Positions 1 through 8,562 of a DNA stretch of 64,000 bases are shown in pieces (within the stretch, counting starts at the first letter, position 1; the number at the start of each line of letters is the position of its first letter). The stretch is from Leptospira sp. (GTDB taxonomy: Bacteria; Spirochaetota; Leptospiria; Leptospirales; Leptospiraceae). The notes under the pieces are model-generated. The model saw only the letters and a program-made list of their open reading frames with translations, did not search any database and was not told the origin of the DNA. The position numbers were made by a program, and so were the translations under genes. The DNA lies in NCBI GenBank assembly GCA_027533185.1, contig JAPZTS010000016.1:62001-126000 (forward strand). The letters are read 5' to 3'.

Positions 1-1
1 C

Positions 2-523
2 TATGTTTTCAATCCAGTTAGTTTCTACTTTTGTTTTGATGGTGTTGGCAAACTCGTTTGTGCAATTCCGGAAGTAGGAAACACATTTGGCGAAATCAAA
101 CCATATTTAGGTTTGCCAAGCCAAAACACCAAACAAACGATAGCTGATCCAGATGTTTACCTACGCGAACCTAAAAATTTTTATGTTTCTCCTTTTATAC
201 CTTTAGATTCTGAGTTCGAATTTCGTTTGAATGTTCCAGAAGAATCTTTAAAGATTGGGGTTGACTCTTATGAGTCCGGAGAACGAATCCTTACTACATC
301 CTTTATTGGGAAAAAAAAGAATTTTTCTACTTTAAACTTGGTAAAACTTTTTGCCCAATTTCCTCTTATAACCGTCAAAGTTATAGCATTGATACATTGG
401 CAGGCAATGTGGCTTTGGCTCAAAAAAATTCCTTATATCAAAAAAAATAATAATTTAGAGAAACAAACAGGAGTTCCCCTTGGACAAGTCAGCAAACCAG
501 TCTCTCTTGCAAGAAACAATTGA
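2..523 (+). CDS. DUF1365 family protein, C-terminal part
   Basis: The reading frame is open from base 2 and the gene starts left of the window. The visible part begins with an NPVSFYFC segment, continues through KNFYVSPF and ends with an IHWQAMWLW segment. This is the usual order of conserved blocks in DUF1365 (COG3496). The family has no assigned biochemical activity, but its genes commonly sit beside a flavin amine oxidase and a cyclopropane-type fatty-acid methyltransferase. Such a methyltransferase follows here with a 44-base overlap, so translational coupling and a shared role in membrane fatty-acid modification are likely (inference). The N-terminal part cannot be judged. Confidence 0.8.
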   Translation, partial: YVFNPVSFYFCFDGVGKLVCAIPEVGNTFGEIKPYLGLPSQNTKQTIADPDVYLREPKNFYVSPFIPLDSEFEFRLNVPEESLKIGVDSYESGERILTTSFIGKKKNFSTLNLVKLFAQFPLITVKVIALIHWQAMWLWLKKIPYIKKNNNLEKQTGVPLGQVSKPVSLARNN

Positions 524-1793
524 ACCGGGTCTTTTTTCCGGTATAGACCAAAAGTCAAAATCCGAGCAGTATAAGATTTACAAATCAATCTTTTTTAAGG
601 CTCTCAGTGGAATGAAACGCGGATCCCTTCGCCTAATCCTTCCCGATGGTTCTCAAGCCTTGTTAGGTGACCCAAATTCAAAATTTGATGCTAAATTCCA
701 TTCTGGACTAATGCATATCAAAAATCCTGTGTTTTTTAGAAAAGCAGTTCTGCATGGAGATATTGGTTTCTCCGAAGCCTACTTGACCGGCGATTGGGAC
801 ACTGATTCTATCGAAAACGTAATCTCATGGTTTATTTTAAATGTGGATGAGGCACCAAATTTAAGTGGAGCCAAGAAAAAACTATTCCATCTGGATCTCT
901 TTAACCTTGGAAATAAGTTTTTACATTTCTTAAGAAGAAATACACTCAAAGGTAGCAAAAAGAATATTGTGGAGCATTATGACCTTGGGAATAGTTTTTA
1001 TAAACTTTTCCTCGATCCGACAATGACCTACAGTTCGGCCTATTTCACGGAGTTAGATCAGAGTTTGGAAGCAGCACAAGTCAAAAAGGTAGATTTGCTT
1101 TGCCAAAAGCTCAAACTCACTCCGGAAGACCACCTACTTGAAATTGGAAGTGGTTGGGGGTTCCTTTCTATCCATGCCGCGAAGAATTACGGATGTCGCG
1201 TAACAACAGTTACTCTCTCGGAAGAGCAATATGCATTTGCAAAGGATAGGATAGCCAAAGAAGGTCTTTCTGATAAGATAGATATTCGTATTCAGGACTA
1301 CCGCAAATTAGATGGCCAATATACAAAACTAGTTTCCGTGGAAATGTTGGAAGCTGTTGGTGATGCATATTATGAAACTTTCTTTAAAAAATGCCAAGAG
1401 CTTCTAGTTCCAAGTGGAATTATGGCATTGCAGGTCATTACTTGCCCTGATTCACGTTTCCAAGCATTTAAAAAAGGTATCGATTTCATTCAAAAGCATA
1501 TCTTCCCAGGAAGCCTTCTTCCCTCGATTGGTCGGATGAATCAGGCAATCAACAGGACTGGAGACATGTATCTCCATAATCTTGAAGATATGGGTTTGAA
1601 TTATGCGAAAACCCTGCGTCTTTGGCAAAAAGCTTTCGAAGACAATCTCATAGAAGTGAGAGCACAAGGGTACAGCGAAGGATTTATTCGCAAATGGAAG
1701 TTTTATCTTTCCTATTGTGCTGCTGCTTTCCAGATGCGAAATATCAGCGTGGTGCAGATGGTCTATACGAGACCAAACAACCTGACAATCTAA
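480..1793 (+). CDS. Cyclopropane-fatty-acid synthase-type SAM methyltransferase (COG2230)
   Basis: 437 residues. A TTG start at 480 is supported by an AGGAG six bases upstream, inside the end of the DUF1365 gene. The core has EHYDLGNSFYKLFLD, the SAM-binding loop LLEIGSGWGF near residue 220, and SVEMLEAVG. The C-terminal FYLSYCAAAF block matches Cfa/CmaA enzymes. The family transfers a methyl group from SAM onto the double bond of phospholipid acyl chains. Two residues that hold bicarbonate in E. coli Cfa look replaced: the YSCAYW block reads YSSAYF (Cys139 to Ser186), and the His266 position reads ALQVIT (Gln). It may therefore make a methylated or otherwise unusual acyl chain rather than a cyclopropane ring. 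I give no symbol for this reason. Confidence 0.85.
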   Translation: MDKSANQSLLQETIEPGLFSGIDQKSKSEQYKIYKSIFFKALSGMKRGSLRLILPDGSQALLGDPNSKFDAKFHSGLMHIKNPVFFRKAVLHGDIGFSEAYLTGDWDTDSIENVISWFILNVDEAPNLSGAKKKLFHLDLFNLGNKFLHFLRRNTLKGSKKNIVEHYDLGNSFYKLFLDPTMTYSSAYFTELDQSLEAAQVKKVDLLCQKLKLTPEDHLLEIGSGWGFLSIHAAKNYGCRVTTVTLSEEQYAFAKDRIAKEGLSDKIDIRIQDYRKLDGQYTKLVSVEMLEAVGDAYYETFFKKCQELLVPSGIMALQVITCPDSRFQAFKKGIDFIQKHIFPGSLLPSIGRMNQAINRTGDMYLHNLEDMGLNYAKTLRLWQKAFEDNLIEVRAQGYSEGFIRKWKFYLSYCAAAFQMRNISVVQMVYTRPNNLTI

Positions 1794-1845
1794 AGTCTGA
1801 TAAAAACATCTTGCCAAATTTGAAATTGGATCTTACAAATCTCGT

Positions 1846-2292
1846 ATGAGAGAAACAAGGTCCAGTTTTGAATTTGATGAATCCGTTGAGAGAATCTGGT
1901 CAGCCATTACTGTTTACGAAATCCTAGTCCACTGGCTTGCGGATGAGGTGCGAGGAAGGCCAAGAGAAGGGGCAGAATTTTCTTGGACTTGGAAGCTGGG
2001 ACCTATGGGTGATTTCACAACCCATGGGACTTATAAAAAGATCGTTCCTACTAAGGAGCTAATTTTGGAATGGAAAGACCATCCAGCTGGTGATATCTTC
2101 TTGCAACTGTTATTCGAATCTTTAGGTGACCATAAATCAAAATTAACAATTGTTAATGGTGGATATCCCGAATCAAATGCTTTTGATGTTTGGATTGAAG
2201 GAGCAAAAGAAGGTTGGGATGGACAGGTTGTACACCTCAAAGAGTTTTTAGCAAAAAATTCAGACCTCACAAAATTTATGAAAAAAACTTGA
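1846..2292 (+). CDS. SRPBCC (AHSA1-like) domain protein
   Basis: 148 residues. It starts with a predicted helix-grip pattern typical of activator-of-Hsp90 ATPase homologue/START-like proteins: an ERIWSAITVYEIL segment after the first strand, WTWKLGPMGDF in the middle, and a long C-terminal helix ending in VVHLKEFLA. These proteins form a hydrophobic cavity that binds lipids or other small ligands, and their substrates are rarely known. The gene lies 52 bases after the Cfa-like gene on the same strand, so it may share the transcript. Function is not predicted beyond the fold. Confidence 0.7.
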   Translation: MRETRSSFEFDESVERIWSAITVYEILVHWLADEVRGRPREGAEFSWTWKLGPMGDFTTHGTYKKIVPTKELILEWKDHPAGDIFLQLLFESLGDHKSKLTIVNGGYPESNAFDVWIEGAKEGWDGQVVHLKEFLAKNSDLTKFMKKT

Positions 2293-2351
2293 TCTGAGAC
2301 CTACATCTAAAACCATGGTAAAAGTAAGGGTAGTTAGAGGAGGGTTCACTG

Positions 2352-2714
2352 ATGGAATTTCCCGAACTGGAAGCCTATTTTCAAAATTTGACCGATATAA
2401 CCGATCGAGTCGCAATGATGAACAATCATTTTGACGCAACACCGGAAATAGACGTTCCTAAATTATATGATTTTTTTGCTGATATAGAAGGCCGTACGTG
2501 GGAAACCACAGAACGCGAGTATTATGAGCTATTTACCAGCTATTTTACATTTCATGTAAAGACAGTTGAAGAGATTATTCAAGAAGCTCGCGAGATATTG
2601 AATCCAGAGAATAGAGAGCATGTTAAAAAACTTGTTTCGTATGTTCGAAAGGCTGATGATTGGTTTTTGGCGTTAAAAAAACGACGAAAGCTAGCGAGAC
2701 AACAAGTAGCATAA
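2352..2714 (+). CDS. Hypothetical protein, mostly helical
   Basis: 120 residues, preceded by a clear AGAGGAGGG ribosome-binding site 8-10 bases upstream of the ATG at 2352. The sequence is acidic in its first half and basic at the end (LKKRRKLARQQ), rich in Glu, Tyr and Phe, and looks all-helical with no signal peptide, membrane segment or metal motif. I do not recognise a family. It is probably a cytoplasmic protein restricted to leptospires (inference). Confidence 0.6.
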   Translation: MEFPELEAYFQNLTDITDRVAMMNNHFDATPEIDVPKLYDFFADIEGRTWETTEREYYELFTSYFTFHVKTVEEIIQEAREILNPENREHVKKLVSYVRKADDWFLALKKRRKLARQQVA

Positions 2715-2719
2715 TTTTT

Positions 2720-2762
2720 TCTAAGGCCCGTTGGAAACGGCGGGCTTCTCTTCCAATTCGCT
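2720..2762 (+). terminator. Possible weak intrinsic terminator
   Basis: Immediately after the stop of the 120-residue protein the sequence folds as GCCCG, a short inner CCGTT/AACGG pairing, then CGGGC, followed by a T-rich stretch (CTTCTCTTCC). The stem is short and the U tract is interrupted, so termination may be partial. It argues for an ATG start at 2797 for the next gene rather than the TTG inside the hairpin at 2731. Confidence 0.35.
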
Positions 2763-2796
2763 TTACAAGAATCCAATCCCATTTATCTATTCTCTT

Positions 2797-3858
2797 ATGT
2801 CAGGGAAAAAATTTCTCTATTATCCAGTGTTTCTATTTTTCGTCTTAATAGGAATAGATTCACTTTTTCGTCTGCCCTATGTTCAACTTTTGGCAAAACT
2901 AGATTTAACAGCCATTAACTATAAAGCAAAAAAAGACCTCCTCCAAACCATAATCGATAAAAAGGATGAAATTCAAAACCAGCCAAATAAAAAGCTGATG
3001 ATTGTCCTTGGTTCCTCCAGGCTTTTGTATTTTGATCACAAAGAACTCCAAAGTTTTTATCCTGACTGGGAAATTTATAATCTCTCGTCTGCGGTCACAA
3101 CGCCCGCATATTACGACTATCAATTGACAAAACTCTTAGATGCAGGGATCCGACCGGACTTGATAGTAATGGAGACGGATCCAAATCAGTTCAACCAAAA
3201 CTCTGTATTCAAAAGTTCTAATTTGACTTATAGTTTTGATTTTCTTTATGTTTTGGAGAATTTGGACCTTTTTGGAAAAGATCATTTTTCCTTCTATTTG
3301 GGAAGGACTCTTTTTGCGGTGGGTACATTTAAACCTTACCTAGACCAAATGTGGAGAAATTTTCGAAATCCAAACCTGGAAAATTTTCGGGGGATGTATG
3401 ATTCTACTTACAATCATATTCTAACGAACAATGGTCATGGTCTCTCGCCTATTGATGATTATGTGGAAAAGGATGCAAATTCTTTGCAATTGACTAGTCA
3501 TAGAACTTTGGATTGGCTATTTGCATCTTATGTGCCGAGCAAGATGCAATATGGTTTTTATGAAAAAATTCTTTCTCGAATTCAAAAAGAGAAGATAAAG
3601 ACGATTGTGATTTGGCCGACATCATCTCCAAATTTTGAGGCACTCATGGAGAAAGAACCACTAGTTTCAGAGTGGGAGCGTTCGATTGATTCTCTTTCGG
3701 CAAAATATGAGCAAACCATCTTTAAATTGAAAAAAGATCCTTCGTATTCTTGTAATGCATTCGCAGACGGAGGTCATGTTGCCAAAGAATGCTACCGAAC
3801 ATTGATGCGATCTATTTTATTGGAATACTTTCGACGGTTTGACCCGGCACGTTTGTAA
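2797..3858 (+). CDS. DUF1574-type membrane-anchored SGNH-like protein
   Basis: 353 residues from the ATG at 2797. One N-terminal hydrophobic helix (YYPVFLFFVLIGI) is followed by a soluble domain. VLGSSRLLYFD resembles SGNH-hydrolase block I with Ser as the possible nucleophile, and DGGH near the C terminus fits the DxxH of block V. DUF1574 proteins are abundant in Leptospira and have no proven function; by analogy with AlgX/DltD-like SGNH proteins they may modify envelope polymers (inference). The stop codon lies at the start of a perfect 14-bp inverted repeat, and the 3' end overlaps the convergent metalloprotease gene by 47 bases. Confidence 0.7.
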   Translation: MSGKKFLYYPVFLFFVLIGIDSLFRLPYVQLLAKLDLTAINYKAKKDLLQTIIDKKDEIQNQPNKKLMIVLGSSRLLYFDHKELQSFYPDWEIYNLSSAVTTPAYYDYQLTKLLDAGIRPDLIVMETDPNQFNQNSVFKSSNLTYSFDFLYVLENLDLFGKDHFSFYLGRTLFAVGTFKPYLDQMWRNFRNPNLENFRGMYDSTYNHILTNNGHGLSPIDDYVEKDANSLQLTSHRTLDWLFASYVPSKMQYGFYEKILSRIQKEKIKTIVIWPTSSPNFEALMEKEPLVSEWERSIDSLSAKYEQTIFKLKKDPSYSCNAFADGGHVAKECYRTLMRSILLEYFRRFDPARL

Positions 3859-5404
3859 ACTCAAACCCGCAGATCCCATGTGGGTTTGAGTTTACGGGTA
3901 AAGGAATATCGGAACGAAGCCGTTTCGTTAGATCCGCTTTTAGTTTGTTAGCCTGCGTTTCTTCTTCCAGGATTGTCTCGATTGGTATTTCCCATTCCGT
4001 TGTTTGTTCGGTGCTACGTATACTGGTTGTGGGTAGAGAGGAGATGAACTCAGGACTTGCGCCCCAATAGAGGACTCCCTTGTTATTCGATCCGGGAAGG
4101 AAAATCCTAGCCCTATTGGATGTTATTCCATTTGGGGGAATGTTCTGTGTATTTTCTGAATAAAAGTTTCCACTGGAAGTTGTTAGAATTGTTTTGTTCG
4201 CTGTGGGAAGAATTTCTGTCGCAGGAATCGAAGAAAGAGCACTAGAAAACGGATAGGCAGCACTGATTTGGGGCATATCAGTGAACGTTATCGCTGAACC
4301 TCCGCTTTCAGGAATCCTTTGCATAGTGGCTGCGGAAAAATCAATCCCATAGGTCCTTCCCATTAGCAGTGAGAAGGTGCGAAAAAAAACCTCGTTATTG
4401 GAAGAACCTAAGAAAGTTGAATTGTATCCTGAGCTCTCTCGAAAGAGAGTCATTAGACCATTCACTCGGACAGCTCTAGTGTTTGCAGAATTTCCAACAA
4501 CAGTTTGTCTAAAAAAATTAGTTCGTGCGGATTCATTAGAGCCTGAGATATCGTAAAGAAATCTCATATATACATAGGCATAGGCATACTTCTTTAAAAT
4601 TTCATTGGAGGAGGAGTTTCGGCTCCAATCTATCATAGAAATTCCATTGATACCATCCGCACACCGATCGTCACGACCCAGGTAACAATTGATCCGACTG
4701 GTTTGTGGTCCGTAACCTGCTAAATCGCTTGCAACTTCACTTGTGCCTTCGTTGATCCAAATATCATCCGTTTGTCCCAAACGATTCATATTTGGGAATC
4801 GTATTAAGTGTTGGAATTCATGAGCGGCCGTAGCATCAAATCCCGATGGGTCCCGACTTAGGCTACGAATGAGTTCTCGTCCATCCATATATAAAATTTC
4901 AGCAAAATTGGACCGAACCCTGGAACCGAATTGGTCAGGGAAAAAATTAACGGGATCATAGAACCCAGCCACATAAGCACTATTAGGTGTAGCGCCGTCT
5001 CTTACGTCTAGAACGAGGACTTTTATTTTTCCGTCGCCATCGACATCGCTCGGCGGACCAAACGCATCCACCAATTTCGGATAGGTAATCGTATCAAAGT
5101 CATTTGTAAAACGAACCAGATCAAAACTACCTACACTCAAACCTGATTCCAAATAGACTTGAACATTTTTCCCAGAAGCAATGGGGTTAAACGTGATGCA
5201 TTCGCTTGCTTGGGTTGTTAGATTTCGCGCCCAAAAAGCATTGGTAGTTTGGCAAGATGCGCCAAGGAGGATCAAACTTGTGGCAAGTGGTCTGAGTCCG
5301 TTCTTTTTTTGTGGAGAGAAAAGATAGGGATTGCAAACATTTGTGAATGCAAGAATCAATAGAGAGATAGAAAGGTTCGCCAGGAATTGGACTCGTTGAA
5401 ACAT
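3812..5404 (-). CDS. Secreted M30-like zinc metalloprotease, probable lipoprotein
   Basis: 530 residues from the ATG at 5404. The zinc site is HEFQH within AAHEFQHLIRF, followed by WINEGTSE, whose Glu is the expected third ligand. This arrangement fits the M30 (hyicolysin-like) group of gluzincin-type proteases. Two hydrophobic N-terminal stretches each end at a cysteine (AFTNVC at about residue 24 and LLGASC at about residue 51). Either could be a spirochaetal lipobox, and the true start is uncertain. The rest is a long Ser/Thr/Asn-rich extracytoplasmic sequence. The likely role is an exported protease acting on host, environmental or envelope proteins (inference). The 5' end overlaps the start of the divergent gene. 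Confidence 0.75.
   Translation of the reverse strand: MFQRVQFLANLSISLLILAFTNVCNPYLFSPQKKNGLRPLATSLILLGASCQTTNAFWARNLTTQASECITFNPIASGKNVQVYLESGLSVGSFDLVRFTNDFDTITYPKLVDAFGPPSDVDGDGKIKVLVLDVRDGATPNSAYVAGFYDPVNFFPDQFGSRVRSNFAEILYMDGRELIRSLSRDPSGFDATAAHEFQHLIRFPNMNRLGQTDDIWINEGTSEVASDLAGYGPQTSRINCYLGRDDRCADGINGISMIDWSRNSSSNEILKKYAYAYVYMRFLYDISGSNESARTNFFRQTVVGNSANTRAVRVNGLMTLFRESSGYNSTFLGSSNNEVFFRTFSLLMGRTYGIDFSAATMQRIPESGGSAITFTDMPQISAAYPFSSALSSIPATEILPTANKTILTTSSGNFYSENTQNIPPNGITSNRARIFLPGSNNKGVLYWGASPEFISSLPTTSIRSTEQTTEWEIPIETILEEETQANKLKADLTKRLRSDIPLPVNSNPHGICGFEFTNVPGQTVESIPIK
3855..3895. repeat. Perfect 14-bp inverted repeat in a convergent gene overlap
   Basis: GTAAACTCAAACCC at 3855-3868 is matched exactly by GGGTTTGAGTTTAC at 3882-3895 with a 13-base loop. 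The left arm includes the TAA stop of the DUF1574 gene, and the whole repeat lies in the last codons of the metalloprotease gene on the other strand. There is no U tract on either side. It could slow or protect converging transcripts as an RNA hairpin. Confidence 0.7.
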
Positions 5405-6022
5405 TTTTTGATTTTGGGAATCCATCTATTTATTTTGACGGGGGAAATCCTTGGAAAAAACCCTCACGGAGTCTATTTCTCCGAGCCGTATGCTACTGAA
5501 AACGGATTTCTTCTGATTGCAATTGAAATTTACGAAGAAAAAAGCAAACTCGAATTCCGAGCCCAAGAGCTCCGGTTTCATAAAGAGCGAGGTTACGAAG
5601 AGGTCATCCTAGCCGGGGATGTTCATAGGATTCCCGATTCGGAAGTTCTGACACCAAAAGACTGCCAGATCCGAGGAACGAGGACCTGGGGTCAGAAGAT
5701 GGGACTTGTGCGTAGGTTTGATTGCGAACACTTAAGATTTTATTTGGGAACACTTCCTGATAGAATTCTTTCGGAGAGTCTCTTGGGTACGAAAACTCGG
5801 ATCCGAATTTCTACTTTTCTCCCTGGCTTGGAAGGTCGACCGATTGCCATCCAATGGGACCCACACAACTTTCCCGAAGGCATTTGGGGTTTGCATTTGA
5901 ATGGTCTTGGCGGTAAGAATCCGGGCAAAATCTATGCAATTTCGAGCCAGACCTGGCTTCCCTACACGGAAAAGGCAACAAGTTCTCGGATTCTACTATG
6001 GGAAAGGACCTTTTCTAATTGA
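5396..6022 (+). CDS. Hypothetical secreted protein
   Basis: 208 residues. The TTG at 5396 is preferred because AGGA at 5382-5385 is well spaced and the resulting N terminus (MKHFLILGIHLFILTG) is a good signal peptide; a TTG at 5387 is the alternative. The mature part is about 185 residues, rich in Glu, Arg and aromatic residues, with no recognisable motif; two cysteines in the middle (near KDCQIRG and FDCEHL) could form a disulfide. Its start overlaps that of the divergent metalloprotease by about nine bases. It ends 10 bases before the glycan cluster and could share that transcript. Function unknown. Confidence 0.55.
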   Translation: MKHFLILGIHLFILTGEILGKNPHGVYFSEPYATENGFLLIAIEIYEEKSKLEFRAQELRFHKERGYEEVILAGDVHRIPDSEVLTPKDCQIRGTRTWGQKMGLVRRFDCEHLRFYLGTLPDRILSESLLGTKTRIRISTFLPGLEGRPIAIQWDPHNFPEGIWGLHLNGLGGKNPGKIYAISSQTWLPYTEKATSSRILLWERTFSN

Positions 6023-6032
6023 CCCTATTTGT

Positions 6033-7532
6033 ATGCCGAGAGACCTTCCTCATACATTGAAAAAGATTAGAGTAGGGGTAATTGCCGCCGCTGGAAAAGG
6101 TACCAGGGCATACCCTAGGACCAGCTTCATACCCAAACCTTTGTTCGTGATCGAGGGAAAATCCATTCTCCACCGGAATGTGGATCTTCTCGTCAAAACC
6201 TTTGGCGTAGAAAAAATCTACGTTTTAGTCGGACATCTAAAAGAGCAGATCATAGAGGAAATTGTCTACATTCGGAATTACTTTCCCAAGGTAGTTATCG
6301 AACCTTGCGAATGGACGCAAGCGGGTTTGGCTTCAGATGTTGCAAGTTTAGAAAAACTGATTCATGAACCGTTTCTGACCATCTTAGGTGATGAGTTTTA
6401 CTATAAAACAGATCACGAAGAGTTTTTAAAGGTCTTAAAAAACCATCCGAATATGGCTGCATCGATTGGGATCGTCAAAACTTCCTTACTCTCCCGGATC
6501 CGAAAAAACTACTCCGTAACTTTAGAAAAAGATAAAATTCTAAATTTAGTGGAAAAGCCTGAAAACCCTCCCAATGAATTACTCGGCTTAGGTTCATACT
6601 ATTTTAGTACTTTGTATTTTGATTACTTCAAAAAAACCCCTCCTTCTTCAAAATCTGGTGTTGTTGAGATAACAGATGTAATCGATAAGATGGCAAAGGA
6701 ATCCAAAGAAGGTGTTTACGCAACGAACTTGAGTTGTGAATACTTTAACATCAATTCGATGCAAGATTATTATCATGCTGTCTATGAAGTAAGAAATGAC
6801 TTATTCCCAAAGTTTAAATCAAGTCTAATTATACCTACAAACAATAATGCGAGATCCATCACTGATGTGATAGTGGATTTTAAAGATAAATTTCATGAAA
6901 TTATTGTAATTGATAATGAATCAAAGGATGAAACTGTTGCTCTTGCAAAAAAAGAGAAAGTAAAGGTTTATGAGTTCCATGGAGATGGCAATTCAAGTTT
7001 GTTAGGTGAGCAAGTTCGTAAGGGTATCGAATATGCAACCGGAGATATCTTGGTTGTAGTATCCCCAGATGGCTCTTTTCGCTCGAAAGACTATCCTAAG
7101 CTATTGGAGTATATGAAAGACTCTGATATGGTTATAGGAACTCGCACAACGAGACAGATGATCGAACAAGGATCTAATCTAAAACCTTTGTATCGTTTGG
7201 TGAACCTATTTATGGGGAAATTAGTGGAAGTTTTTTGGTGGGGACAGGAACCAAGATTCACAGATTCGGACTGCCACTTTTTCTCTATCTGGAAAGAATC
7301 TTATTCTAGAGTAAGACTCGGATTGAAACAAGAAGATCGTATGTTTATTGTCGAATTGATGATCGAAATTGTTCGTTCGCATATGCGTTGTATCGAAATT
7401 CCAGTATCTTATTTTAAGCCTGTAAATCAAATTGAATATAGAATTCGAGATATGGTTAAAGATTTTATCAAGATATTTAATATTATTTTGTCCAAAAAGT
7501 TTATGTTAGGAGAAAATCGCGATGGCGAATAA
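6033..7532 (+). CDS. Bifunctional sugar nucleotidyltransferase / family 2 glycosyltransferase
   Basis: 499 residues from the ATG at 6033. The first half carries the nucleotidyltransferase signature (AAAGKGTRAYPRTSFIPKP at about residues 15-33) and LGDEFYY further on, as in RmlA/GalU-type enzymes that make NDP-sugars. From about residue 265 a GT-A glycosyltransferase domain follows: SLIIPTNNNARS, IIVIDNESKDET, and VSPDGS as the likely metal-binding DxD position. C-terminal DSDCHFF and EDRMFIVELM complete it. Fusion of an NDP-sugar synthetase to a glycosyltransferase would channel the activated sugar. The next gene overlaps by 11 bases, so this is the head of a coupled glycan operon. The transferred sugar is unknown. 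Confidence 0.8.
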   Translation: MPRDLPHTLKKIRVGVIAAAGKGTRAYPRTSFIPKPLFVIEGKSILHRNVDLLVKTFGVEKIYVLVGHLKEQIIEEIVYIRNYFPKVVIEPCEWTQAGLASDVASLEKLIHEPFLTILGDEFYYKTDHEEFLKVLKNHPNMAASIGIVKTSLLSRIRKNYSVTLEKDKILNLVEKPENPPNELLGLGSYYFSTLYFDYFKKTPPSSKSGVVEITDVIDKMAKESKEGVYATNLSCEYFNINSMQDYYHAVYEVRNDLFPKFKSSLIIPTNNNARSITDVIVDFKDKFHEIIVIDNESKDETVALAKKEKVKVYEFHGDGNSSLLGEQVRKGIEYATGDILVVVSPDGSFRSKDYPKLLEYMKDSDMVIGTRTTRQMIEQGSNLKPLYRLVNLFMGKLVEVFWWGQEPRFTDSDCHFFSIWKESYSRVRLGLKQEDRMFIVELMIEIVRSHMRCIEIPVSYFKPVNQIEYRIRDMVKDFIKIFNIILSKKFMLGENRDGE

Positions 7533-8562
7533 AGTATTGGTTACTGGTGGGTGCGGATTTTTAGGATCACATGTTTGTGAGTTATTTCGTAAAGAAGGTT
7601 GGGATGTTGTCAGCTTTGATAACATGACTAAATACGAGTTAAAAAGAACGGGGTATGGAACGGAAGCTACGCGGGATTATAACTGGAATTATTTAAAATC
7701 TCTTGGCGTAACGATGGTTAAAGGTGATATTCGAAATTTGGAACATCTCACCGATCGAACTGAGGGATGTGACTATATCGTTCACACAGCGGCTCAGCCA
7801 GCTATGACCATATCCTGGGAAGATCCTGAATTGGATTTTTCGACAAATGTTATCGGAACATTCAATGTAATGGAAGTCGCAAGGAAGAGAAAGATTCCAG
7901 TTGTAAATACTTCCTCTATTCATGTGTATGGTAACTCAATTAATGATAGTTTAACAGAGGGAAAAACAGCATACGAAAGAAATCCTGTTGAAATTTCCGT
8001 TAAGCAACCTACTATGGTCGGTCAAATTTCTCCTCTACATGCATCAAAAATGAGTGCCGAACACTATGTTCGCTCTTATACTGATATGTATGGTGTGAAA
8101 GCTGCAAGTTTCCGCTTCACCGGAATTTATGGGGAAAGACAGTTTGGTGGAGAGGATCATGGTTGGGTTGCAAATTTTGCGATTCGTAGTTTTTTTGGCC
8201 TACCTTTAAGAATTTTTGGAACTGGTAAACAAACACGCGATATTCTACATGCAGAAGATGGAGCTAAATCCTATCTGGAATTTTTTAAAAATCCGATTCC
8301 AGGTGTTTATAACATTGGAGGAGCGAGTCCTCATAAAATTTCCTTGTTGGAATGTATCCACTTAATCGGCGAAATCCTTGGTAAAAAACAGGAGATTCTT
8401 TTTGAAGAAGAACGACCTGGCGATATGAGATACTTTATATGTGACATTACCGACGCTAAAAAGTTTGGCTTTAATCCAAAGATTTTACCAAAAGAAGGTG
8501 TTACTAGACTTCTTAAATGGATTGAAAAAGAGAAAGCTGTATTCAATATTGAAGGTAAATAA
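7522..8562 (+). CDS. NAD-dependent epimerase/dehydratase, CDP-paratose 2-epimerase (Tyv)-like
   Basis: 346 residues, extended SDR fold. The Rossmann motif is GGCGFLGSH at the N terminus. AAQPAMTISWEDP, FRFTGIYGERQF, GWVANF and GTGKQTRDILHAED closely follow the pattern of Tyv-type epimerases acting on nucleotide-linked dideoxy or deoxy sugars. The serine block TSSIHVYG is intact. The YxxxK catalytic block reads LHASK, so the catalytic tyrosine is replaced by leucine. The gene overlaps the upstream nucleotidyltransferase fusion by 11 bases, and its TAA shares one base with the following ATG. It probably supplies or modifies the sugar used by the neighbouring transferases. Confidence 0.8.
   Translation: MANKVLVTGGCGFLGSHVCELFRKEGWDVVSFDNMTKYELKRTGYGTEATRDYNWNYLKSLGVTMVKGDIRNLEHLTDRTEGCDYIVHTAAQPAMTISWEDPELDFSTNVIGTFNVMEVARKRKIPVVNTSSIHVYGNSINDSLTEGKTAYERNPVEISVKQPTMVGQISPLHASKMSAEHYVRSYTDMYGVKAASFRFTGIYGERQFGGEDHGWVANFAIRSFFGLPLRIFGTGKQTRDILHAEDGAKSYLEFFKNPIPGVYNIGGASPHKISLLECIHLIGEILGKKQEILFEEERPGDMRYFICDITDAKKFGFNPKILPKEGVTRLLKWIEKEKAVFNIEGK

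Noticed and set aside
1452..1849. Frames on both strands overlapping the end of the Cfa-like gene
   Set aside because: The Cfa reading frame is conserved to its end and explains the sequence; the others lack any recognisable product.
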